Notes under the pieces: model-generated
What the model was told of the DNA's origin: nothing
The model's input: the letters and a program-made list of their open reading frames with translations, nothing else
Databases searched by the model: none
Part shown: positions 7,031 to 13,074 of the stretch, in pieces
Position numbering within the stretch: the first letter of the stretch is position 1
How the letters are laid out: each line of letters starts with the position of its first letter
Made by a program: the position numbers and the translations under genes
DNA from: Proteobacteria bacterium ST_bin11
GTDB taxonomy: Bacteria; Pseudomonadota; Gammaproteobacteria; Methylococcales; Methylomonadaceae
Direction of reading: 5' to 3'
Length of the DNA: 14,668 nucleotides
NCBI GenBank assembly: GCA_002083615.1
Contig: MSXO01000080.1
Span: 1 to 14,668, forward strand

Positions 7031-7771
7031 ATGCGGTTTGATATTATCAGTCTTTTCCCCGAGATGGTGTCAGACGCCGCTAGTTACGGGGTAACTGGTA
7101 GAGCGATCGAACGCGGCTTGGTGGGGTTATCTGTTTGGAATCCTCGTGATTACACGAACGATAAACATAGGACTGTCGACGATAGGCCTTATGGCGGCGG
7201 GCCGGGAATGGTGATGAAATGCCAACCCTTGCTTGATGCGGTAAACGCGGCGAAAAACCATAATTGTATGGCGAGCAGTAAGGTGATTTGCCTTAGCCCT
7301 CAGGGGCGATTGCTTACACAGGAATTGCTATTGGAGGCTAGTTACTGCGAACAATTGATCCTAGTAGCTGGCCGCTATGAAGGCATAGACGAACGTTTTA
7401 TTGAGCATAGTTGCGATGAAGAATGGTCTCTGGGAGACTATGTAATCAGCGGTGGCGAACTTGCAGCCTTAGTAGTAATTGATGCGGTTACTAGGTTAAT
7501 CCCTGGTGTGCTTGGTGATGAGGACTCAGCCAAACAAGATTCGCATGTTGACGGGTTGTTGGATTGCCCTCATTACACGCGGCCTGAGCATAGTAACATT
7601 GGCGAAGTTCCGGATGTGTTGCTAGGAGGCAATCATGCTGACATCAAGCGATGGCGCATGAAACAAGCTTTAGGGCGAACTTGGATGCGGCGGCCAGATA
7701 TGCTTGAAAAAATAACATTAAACGCAGAGCAGGATGCTTTGTTGAAAGAATTTAGAACTGAAGTTGTTTAA
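7031..7771 (+). CDS. trmD: tRNA (guanine-37-N1) methyltransferase TrmD
   Basis: SPOUT-class enzyme that methylates G37 of tRNAs reading CNN and some other codons, using S-adenosylmethionine, and so prevents +1 frameshifting. Visible signatures are IISLFPEM near the N-terminus, the stretch ending VDDRPYGGGPGM, and the trefoil-knot segments VAGRYEGIDER and GDYVISGGEL. The residues matching the catalytic pair of E. coli (R154 and D169) are R155 in DAVTRLIPG and D170 in KQDS. The C-terminal domain carries GNHADIKRWR and GRTWMRRP. At 246 residues it is near the usual 255. The start at 7031 fits the family N-terminus, although AAGG (7026-7029) is very close to it, so coupling to rimM is likely. Confidence 0.98.
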   Translation: MRFDIISLFPEMVSDAASYGVTGRAIERGLVGLSVWNPRDYTNDKHRTVDDRPYGGGPGMVMKCQPLLDAVNAAKNHNCMASSKVICLSPQGRLLTQELLLEASYCEQLILVAGRYEGIDERFIEHSCDEEWSLGDYVISGGELAALVVIDAVTRLIPGVLGDEDSAKQDSHVDGLLDCPHYTRPEHSNIGEVPDVLLGGNHADIKRWRMKQALGRTWMRRPDMLEKITLNAEQDALLKEFRTEVV

Positions 7772-7783
7772 TAGGGTGTGGTT

Positions 7784-8131
7784 ATGAGTAAAATTATTGA
7801 AGAATTGGAAGCTGAACAGCTGAAAAAAGATATACCTGAATTCGGACCTGGGGACACTGTCGTGGTGCAAGTTAGAGTAACCGAAGGTACGCGGGAAAGA
7901 TTACAGGCTTTTGAAGGCATAGTGATTGCGAAGCGTAACCGCGGCTTGAATTCAGCATTCACCGTCAGAAAAATCTCGCATGGCGTTGGTGTTGAACGTG
8001 TGTTCCAAACCCACAGCCCATCGGTTGGCAGTATCGAAGTAAAGCGTCGCGGCGACGTGCGTCGCGCCAAGCTTTACTATCTGCGCGATTTGGCTGGCAA
8101 AGCCGCACGTATCAAAGAGAAACTTTCTTAG
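7784..8131 (+). CDS. rplS: 50S ribosomal protein L19
   Basis: Large-subunit protein at the 30S-50S interface. The 115-residue form starting at ATG 7784 (MSKIIEELEAEQ) equals E. coli L19 in length and N-terminus. The signatures RLQAFEGIVIAKRNRG and ERVFQTHSP are present. AGGG at 7773-7776 lies 7 bases upstream of this ATG, so the in-frame GTG at 7778 is not the likely start. It is the last gene of the rpsP operon, and a strong intrinsic terminator follows 41 bases after its stop. Confidence 0.98.
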   Translation: MSKIIEELEAEQLKKDIPEFGPGDTVVVQVRVTEGTRERLQAFEGIVIAKRNRGLNSAFTVRKISHGVGVERVFQTHSPSVGSIEVKRRGDVRRAKLYYLRDLAGKAARIKEKLS

Positions 8132-8172
8132 TACGCTGCAATCTGGTTCGTTTTGTCGAATCAGTTAATTAG

Positions 8173-8204
8173 AAAAGGCGGCCTGCTTAGCTGCCTTTTT
8201 TTTT
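8173..8204 (+). terminator. Rho-independent terminator of the rpsP-rplS operon
   Basis: AAAAGGCGGC (8173-8182) pairs with GCTGCCTTTT (8190-8199), 10 base pairs with one G-U, around the 7-base loop CTGCTTA. The T-run extends to 8204 (nine T from 8196). Strength and position fit a classical terminator right after rplS. Confidence 0.93.
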
Positions 8205-8225
8205 GCCGATAGCAAGAGAATAGTC

Positions 8226-8732
8226 ATGCCGTTACACATCGTTTGGCAAACTGTTGCGGATGAGGAGCAGTCTCTACTCGTCGTCCCAGTACTTGGCGCA
8301 GAATTGCAATTGACCATGGTCGGTGAAATTATTACAGATGCATCTTGGCAGACAACTGGCAGCCTAAACAAGAGTTTGTCACCCCTGGCAGTCCGTGTGC
8401 AGAGCTATCTGTTAAAACCGTGGCAAACTGATTTGCATGTTGCCTTGCTTAGTCAGGGTAACGCTTATCGAAATGCTGTATGGAAGGCGTTATTGGCTAT
8501 TCCCTTCGGACAAGTAGAAACATACTCTGGATTGGCTGAAAAACTGGGTTCAGGGCCAAGAGCTATAGCCGGAGCATGCCGAAATAACCCTTACGCGGGA
8601 CTTATTCCCTGCCATCGAGTGGTTGCAAAGAACGGAATCGGCGGTTTTATGGGGCAAGCGGACGGCGAGTTTGTTGCGCTCAAGCGCCGCTTGCTTGACT
8701 ACGAACGTGGTCTGAGTTTGACCGGCGGATGA
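8226..8732 (+). CDS. ogt: Methylated-DNA-[protein]-cysteine S-methyltransferase (Ogt/MGMT type)
   Basis: Suicide DNA repair protein that removes alkyl groups from O6-alkylguanine onto its own Cys. The acceptor C129 is present in IPCHRVV (127-133), so this is not the alkyltransferase-like type in which Trp replaces Cys. The helix-turn-helix with its arginine finger is seen in GSGPRAIAGACRNNP just upstream. The active-site tail is NGIGGFMGQ rather than the common form ending in GYAGG, marking a variant branch. The N-terminal part is divergent, as in other Ogt proteins. At 168 residues it is full length. The ribosome binding site is weak (GAGA around 8215-8219). The stop overlaps the xerD start (ATGA), so the two are translationally coupled. 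Its promoter must lie within or just before the terminator and is not evident. Confidence 0.93.
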   Translation: MPLHIVWQTVADEEQSLLVVPVLGAELQLTMVGEIITDASWQTTGSLNKSLSPLAVRVQSYLLKPWQTDLHVALLSQGNAYRNAVWKALLAIPFGQVETYSGLAEKLGSGPRAIAGACRNNPYAGLIPCHRVVAKNGIGGFMGQADGEFVALKRRLLDYERGLSLTGG

Positions 8733-9613
8733 ATTCCGCGCAAACGATAGAGTCCTTCTTAAACGCATTGTGGCTGGAGTTCGGCTTAAGCGATAATACG
8801 ATATCGGCTTATGGTAGCGACCTCAATTTGTTTGCGAAGTGGTTGCAGGGTAAGGAATTAAGGGATGTTGATAATGCGACCATTAAGAGTTTTTTGGCCA
8901 GCCGTCAACAACAAGGCATCACAAGTCGCTCGTCGGCCAGAATTGTGTCTTGTTTACGTCGCTTTTACGGTTATCTGCTGCGCGAGGGTAAGATATCCAT
9001 CGATCCTACGCAATTGATAGATGCCCCGCAACTTGGTCGCAAGTTGCCGGATTCCTTGTCGGAAAACGATGTCGAGTTGTTATTAAGTGCCCCGGAAATT
9101 ACCGATAAGCTGGGATTCAGGGACCGGGCCATGCTAGAAATGCTTTATGCTACTGGACTCAGAGTGTCTGAGTTGGTTGAGCTTAAGTTCAGTCAAATCA
9201 ATTTCCGGCAAGGTTGTTTGCGTATTGTCGGTAAAGGTGACAAAGAGCGTCTGGTGCCGTTTGGCGAAGAGGCCATGGATTGGGTCGAGCGCTATCTGGC
9301 TACTGCCAGGCAAACCATCCTGGGAATGAATCAAAGCGACTATTTGTTTGTTACGGCTCGGGGAACGTGTATGACGAGGCAGGCCTTTTGGCATATCATC
9401 AAGCGTTATGCCGCACTGGCGGGTATAGAAAAACAGTTGTCGCCGCATACTCTTCGTCATGCGTTCGCCACGCATTTGTTAAATCATGGCGCTGATCTGC
9501 GAGTCGTGCAACTATTGCTCGGCCATTCCGATTTATCGACTACCCAAATTTACACGCATATTGCCCAACAGCGGTTGAAAGCATTGCATACCCAACATCA
9601 TCCAAGAGGCTAA
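8729..9613 (+). CDS. xerD: Site-specific tyrosine recombinase XerD
   Basis: Recombinase that acts with XerC at dif to resolve chromosome dimers under FtsK control. The N-terminal SAM-like domain covers about residues 1-90. The catalytic domain keeps all six residues: R145 (ATGLRVSEL), K169 (VGKGDKER), H240 and R243 (SPHTLRHAFATHLL), H266 (LLGHSDLSTTQIYTH) and nucleophile Y275. The C-terminal HTQHHPRG matches the XerD tail of E. coli and separates it from XerC. At 294 residues it is close to 298. It overlaps ogt by 4 bases and is followed by lpxA after 2 bases. The usual xerD-dsbC-recJ neighbourhood is absent here. No dif-like site is seen in the window. Confidence 0.96.
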   Translation: MNSAQTIESFLNALWLEFGLSDNTISAYGSDLNLFAKWLQGKELRDVDNATIKSFLASRQQQGITSRSSARIVSCLRRFYGYLLREGKISIDPTQLIDAPQLGRKLPDSLSENDVELLLSAPEITDKLGFRDRAMLEMLYATGLRVSELVELKFSQINFRQGCLRIVGKGDKERLVPFGEEAMDWVERYLATARQTILGMNQSDYLFVTARGTCMTRQAFWHIIKRYAALAGIEKQLSPHTLRHAFATHLLNHGADLRVVQLLLGHSDLSTTQIYTHIAQQRLKALHTQHHPRG

Positions 9614-9615
9614 CC

Positions 9616-10389
9616 ATGACCGCACTGATTCATCCAACCGCTTTTATCGAGACTGGTGCCGCGCTTGGAGAGCACGTTAGCGTTGGGCCGTTTGCAGTGA
9701 TAGAGGCGGGGGCTGTGATAGGCGCGCACAGTCAAATAGGCGCACATGCCGTAGTACATGCGCAGGTCAAAATGGGCGACGGCAATGTTTTACATCCGCA
9801 CGCGGTGCTTGGCGGTTTGCCGCAGGACTTGGGGTTTGATGCCCTCACCCAGTCTTGGCTAGAAATTGGTGACAACAACGTGTTTCGTGAAGGTTTTACG
9901 GCGCATAGGGCTACCGAGGAAGGTAGCGCGACTAAAATCGGCTCAGGTTGCTATTTCATGAATAACAGCCATGTCGCCCATGATTGTTCGGTTGGCGACA
10001 AAACTATTTTTGCCAATAATGTAGCGATTGGTGGTCATGTAGACGTCGGTAATAACGTTTTTATGGGGGGCGCGGTGGTTGTTCACCAGTTCTGCCGAAT
10101 CGGTGCTTACGCGATTGTCCAAGGCACCACTGGGATTAATATGGACGTGATTCCGTTTATGCTGATTGGTGGCCGGCCCGCGAAACATTATCGGCTCAAC
10201 ATCGTGGGTTTAAGGCGGGCCGGTATAGTCGGCGAGAATTACAAAGTGCTTTCCGCGGCGTTTAGGTTGTTGAAAAATAAAAAAGGCCTTGAGGAATTGC
10301 AATCTACCGAGGAACTGCAATACTTAAGACGTTGGCTAGCAGTCGATTCTAAACGTGGATTACATGGTTTTATCGACGTTACCAACTGA
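9616..10389 (+). CDS. lpxA: Acyl-ACP--UDP-N-acetylglucosamine O-acyltransferase (LpxA type)
   Basis: First step of lipid A synthesis: transfer of a 3-hydroxyacyl chain from ACP to UDP-GlcNAc in the cytoplasm. The first ~180 residues are hexapeptide repeats forming a left-handed beta helix. The catalytic His is H122 in NNSHVAHDCSVG, aligned with H125 of E. coli. VVVHQFCRIGA and a C-terminal helical part beginning LNIVGLRRAGI are typical of LpxA. The length of 257 (E. coli 262) fits. It departs from the E. coli sequence at several places: GGLPQDL for GGEPQDL and TAHRATEEG for TIHRGTVQG. The residue at the acyl-length ruler position appears to be Gly (G170), which in E. coli goes with long chains; this alignment is inference. 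AGAGG at 9604-9608 precedes the ATG. Being outside an lpxD-fabZ-lpxB cluster, it may be a second copy. Confidence 0.88.
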   Translation: MTALIHPTAFIETGAALGEHVSVGPFAVIEAGAVIGAHSQIGAHAVVHAQVKMGDGNVLHPHAVLGGLPQDLGFDALTQSWLEIGDNNVFREGFTAHRATEEGSATKIGSGCYFMNNSHVAHDCSVGDKTIFANNVAIGGHVDVGNNVFMGGAVVVHQFCRIGAYAIVQGTTGINMDVIPFMLIGGRPAKHYRLNIVGLRRAGIVGENYKVLSAAFRLLKNKKGLEELQSTEELQYLRRWLAVDSKRGLHGFIDVTN

Positions 10390-10421
10390 AGTTAAGAGTC
10401 AGGGGCAATGCCTGGGAATGT

Positions 10422-10433
10422 AACAAATTTGTT
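10422..10433. promoter_or_regulatory. Perfect 12-base palindrome upstream of the pseudo-receiver gene
   Basis: AACAAATTTGTT is its own reverse complement and lies 47 bases before the ATG at 10481, in the 91-base gap after lpxA. It is embedded in GGGAATGT and CCC flanks that could extend it as an imperfect hairpin (GGGAA with TTCCC). It could be an operator for a dimeric regulator. No T-run follows, so it is not an obvious terminator of lpxA. Confidence 0.35.
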
Positions 10434-10480
10434 CCCAAGGTCGAAGTTGCAGGCCAGTCAGCTAACAGACAGCAAGATTT

Positions 10481-10906
10481 ATGATGAAAATTCAAGTAAT
10501 CGATAACATTGGTCAAATCCAGCCACTGATGCTAATGGCGGAAGCAGATGTTGCTTTTTATTCAGATGAGATCCAGGCTCTCAATGCTGCAGAACAAACC
10601 CAACCCAATATTATTCTGCTTAATTTTGCGCTGCGTGGCAGTCAAACAGCCGAATATACCAATTTGTTGTTAGCAGCAAGTCCGACCAGCAATATCGTTA
10701 TCATCGGGGATGACCTGCATGAAGAGCAAATTCTGCACTGCGTGTTGGCGGGCGCTAAAGGCTATCAAAATAGTTTGTCATTGGCAGCCTATATCACCAG
10801 AATGATCCACGCCGTCGCTGCCGGCGAGGCATGGTTGAGTCGTAAAGTTGTTGCTTATGTTCTGGATGCGCTGCACCAGGATTATTCGGTTCAACCGATC
10901 AACTAA
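10481..10906 (+). CDS. Stand-alone degenerate response-regulator receiver protein
   Basis: A 141-residue protein with the fold pattern of a NarL/LuxR-family receiver domain: MKIQVIDN at the N-terminus, a beta strand PNIILLNFAL, the late segment VLAGAKGY, and the linker AVAAGEAWLSRKVVAYVLDAL. The phospho-acceptor Asp is replaced by Asn (N48), the second acidic residue near the N-terminus is Asn (D8-N9), and the conserved Lys after GAKGY is missing (QNS). It therefore probably cannot be phosphorylated. The DNA-binding domain that should follow AGEAWLS is absent; the gene stops in convergent overlap with the TonB receptor. It could be a partner-binding pseudo-receiver or the remnant of a truncated regulator. 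No strong ribosome binding site is seen, and ATG at 10484 is an equal start choice. Confidence 0.65.
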   Translation: MMKIQVIDNIGQIQPLMLMAEADVAFYSDEIQALNAAEQTQPNIILLNFALRGSQTAEYTNLLLAASPTSNIVIIGDDLHEEQILHCVLAGAKGYQNSLSLAAYITRMIHAVAAGEAWLSRKVVAYVLDALHQDYSVQPIN

Positions 10907-13074
10907 AAGTGTAACCCCGCTTCGAAATAAAAAGTTTGCCCGGCGATGGGCAGATTATTTGGATAGCTGGACGTCGCGGGTTCCTTGCCTTGGCTGTCGA
11001 GCAGATTGCGAGCCGACGCAGTCAAATCCAGATAGCCCATCAGTTTTTTAGCATTCAAAGTTAAATCCACCGTTTCATAATCTTTTAAAATGCGCGTATC
11101 GTTTGGCGTACTAAGGCGGTGGCCTATCCAATTAATTTGGGTTTGAACCTGCCATTTGGGCATAAAGTTCCAGGCCAGAGCGGTGTATACATGATGTTCA
11201 GGGACGTTGCTAACTCTGATATGAGTCTCCTCGTTTCGGGCAAATTGCCAAGCATAGTTACCGCGCAGATTCCAATCGGAATGAAACTTCCAATCCCATT
11301 CGAACTCGCTGCCGTAGCCATCTTGACCTGAAGTATTCCGTACAGTCAGCGTCTCGGTACTCGAAATCGGGCCGGTGATCAGATCTTTGATTTCATAATG
11401 ATACAAATTCAAAGCCGTTCTCAGGTTTTTTGTGGGGCGATAGTCCAGTGCCAGTTCCGTGGTTGAAATAGTTTCTGGGCGCAAACCAGGGTTACCAAGA
11501 AACAATGGGCTATTTTGTTGATACTGTTCCAGAAAGCTCGGGGCTCTGTAGGCCTGACCATAGAGCAATTTTGTGGTCAATTGTGAATTGATATTCCAGA
11601 CTAGCGCGGCACGGGGATTTAATGTGCTCCCAAAGTCGGAATAGTGGTCAAAGCGCAAGCCGGTGGTCAGGTGCCAGTTTTCGGCAAATTGCCATTCGTC
11701 TTGTATCGCTGCGGACCAGATGTCTCGGTGATGGTCGTCGATGAATGTCAGCGGGGTTCCGGTTAAGTTTTGTAAGCCGCCCGCCCGATTGATAGCGGGA
11801 AACGGCGATAGTGCTGCGCCGTTAATAACCCCTACACCATAATTGCGCGCTTCCTGGGTGTTCATTTCCTCATAGCGGAAGCCAGCGATCATGCGGATCA
11901 AGTGATCGGAAAAGCCTTTGTAGATACTGGTTAACTCAAAACTGGGTACCGTGTTTTTGAAGCCGGCGATAAAGCGTAAACCTTCTGGAAATAGCACTAG
12001 GCCTCTGGTCGACGCCAGTTGATCAGTAATGTTGCCATCCGCGCCGATTGGTAAGATTGTGCCGGCCGGAAAACCATATATATTGGCCGAGACATCGGTA
12101 TGCAGAAAGCTGGCGTGGGCCTGCAGCTCCCAGTCTTCTAGATCTTCCTCGGTTGAATAACGCACGTCCGCTAGGTAATTGGAGCCATTCCCCTTGCCTT
12201 GGTTATCAAGGGCACCGAAGGTTCCGGACCGAAAACCATAATCGGATTGGTTAAAAGCCCAAAACCCCAAATCCCAATGTTTGCGCTGTAAATTGAGATG
12301 ACCATTCCAGCGTTCGTTTTGATTTTGCATCGGGCCGGGGGCCAACGATATATTCGTACCTAGTACTTGATCGATTCTGGTTTGCGCATCGGCCTCAATG
12401 ATTCGATCCGGATCGACACCGTTATGACTGTATTGCAAGCTAGTTGCCACATCCCAACCTTGCCACTTTCCACCATATTGGCCCCAAGCACTTTTAGTAT
12501 CGGCGTTACCGCCGCGTGCGCCAATCGTGGTGCCGTCGATATCGGCCGCCTTTTTGGTGACGATGTTAATCACGCCAGCGAAGGCATCAGCACCGTAAAG
12601 TGCGGACCCCGGCCCTCGAATCACCTCAACGCGTTGAATATTCTCGACGGGAATAACCATTCCAGCCATGTGCGTGCCCTGATAGGGCACCGAAAAACGC
12701 GTCCCGTTGAGCATCAGCAATACTTGGGAATTGGTTTCGTTACGTATGCCACGCATGGTGTAACTAAAATCGTTAGTGACCGGTTGGATCGAAACATGCA
12801 TTCCCGGCACGGTTTCCAGCACTTCATGCAGATCGGTCACGCCCATAGTAGCAATTTGATCGGCGGTGATAACGGTGGTTACCGCTGCCGATTGCGAGAC
12901 CGGTTTGGCGGTGCCAGAGGCGATACTAACTGAAATATTGGCTAATTCCGCTGGCGATAAATCAAGCAAATCGCTTACCGTTTGTTCGGCATATGCCTGC
13001 TGGCCAAGTAGGCTAAGGGCTAGAGAGCGTTTGAAAAGCTGTTTCTTGAGTGATTTCAGCATAAGGGTTCTCAT
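10903..13074 (-). CDS. TonB-dependent outer membrane receptor
   Basis: Outer-membrane 22-strand barrel with an N-terminal plug, importing a ligand such as a siderophore, cobalamin or other chelate using TonB-ExbBD energy. A signal peptide covers residues 1-29, with a probable cut after AYA (27-29). The mature start carries DLLDLSPAELANISVSIASG, the common leader before plugs of this type. The plug (about 55-170) contains LLMLNGTRF and the signature RVEVIRGPGSALYGADAFAG followed by INIVTK. The barrel ends with FYFEAGLHF, with the aromatic last residue typical of outer-membrane barrels. The length of 723 is normal. The start overlaps the stop of the upstream c-di-GMP gene (ATGA); Met5 (13062) is an alternative start giving a more usual signal peptide. 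The stop overlaps the convergent pseudo-receiver stop. The ligand cannot be told from the sequence. Confidence 0.93.
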   Translation of the reverse strand: MRTLMLKSLKKQLFKRSLALSLLGQQAYAEQTVSDLLDLSPAELANISVSIASGTAKPVSQSAAVTTVITADQIATMGVTDLHEVLETVPGMHVSIQPVTNDFSYTMRGIRNETNSQVLLMLNGTRFSVPYQGTHMAGMVIPVENIQRVEVIRGPGSALYGADAFAGVINIVTKKAADIDGTTIGARGGNADTKSAWGQYGGKWQGWDVATSLQYSHNGVDPDRIIEADAQTRIDQVLGTNISLAPGPMQNQNERWNGHLNLQRKHWDLGFWAFNQSDYGFRSGTFGALDNQGKGNGSNYLADVRYSTEEDLEDWELQAHASFLHTDVSANIYGFPAGTILPIGADGNITDQLASTRGLVLFPEGLRFIAGFKNTVPSFELTSIYKGFSDHLIRMIAGFRYEEMNTQEARNYGVGVINGAALSPFPAINRAGGLQNLTGTPLTFIDDHHRDIWSAAIQDEWQFAENWHLTTGLRFDHYSDFGSTLNPRAALVWNINSQLTTKLLYGQAYRAPSFLEQYQQNSPLFLGNPGLRPETISTTELALDYRPTKNLRTALNLYHYEIKDLITGPISSTETLTVRNTSGQDGYGSEFEWDWKFHSDWNLRGNYAWQFARNEETHIRVSNVPEHHVYTALAWNFMPKWQVQTQINWIGHRLSTPNDTRILKDYETVDLTLNAKKLMGYLDLTASARNLLDSQGKEPATSSYPNNLPIAGQTFYFEAGLHF

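Noticed and set aside
7778..7783. GTG at 7778 as the start of rplS
   Set aside because: It overlaps the ribosome binding site that is correctly spaced for ATG 7784, and E. coli L19 also begins at the position of that ATG.
8729..9613. XerD-type recombinase as an integrase of a mobile element
   Set aside because: The XerD-specific C-terminal tail, the coupling to ogt and lpxA, and the absence of attachment repeats or cargo genes point to the housekeeping recombinase.
10848..11051. Plus-strand frame after the pseudo-receiver as the missing HTH domain
   Set aside because: The translated residues show no LuxR-type HTH pattern, and the frame is antisense to the TonB receptor.
12367..12933. 188-residue plus-strand frame inside the TonB receptor
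   Set aside because: It is fully antisense to the conserved plug and early barrel, with no independent signals; a shadow of the real gene.
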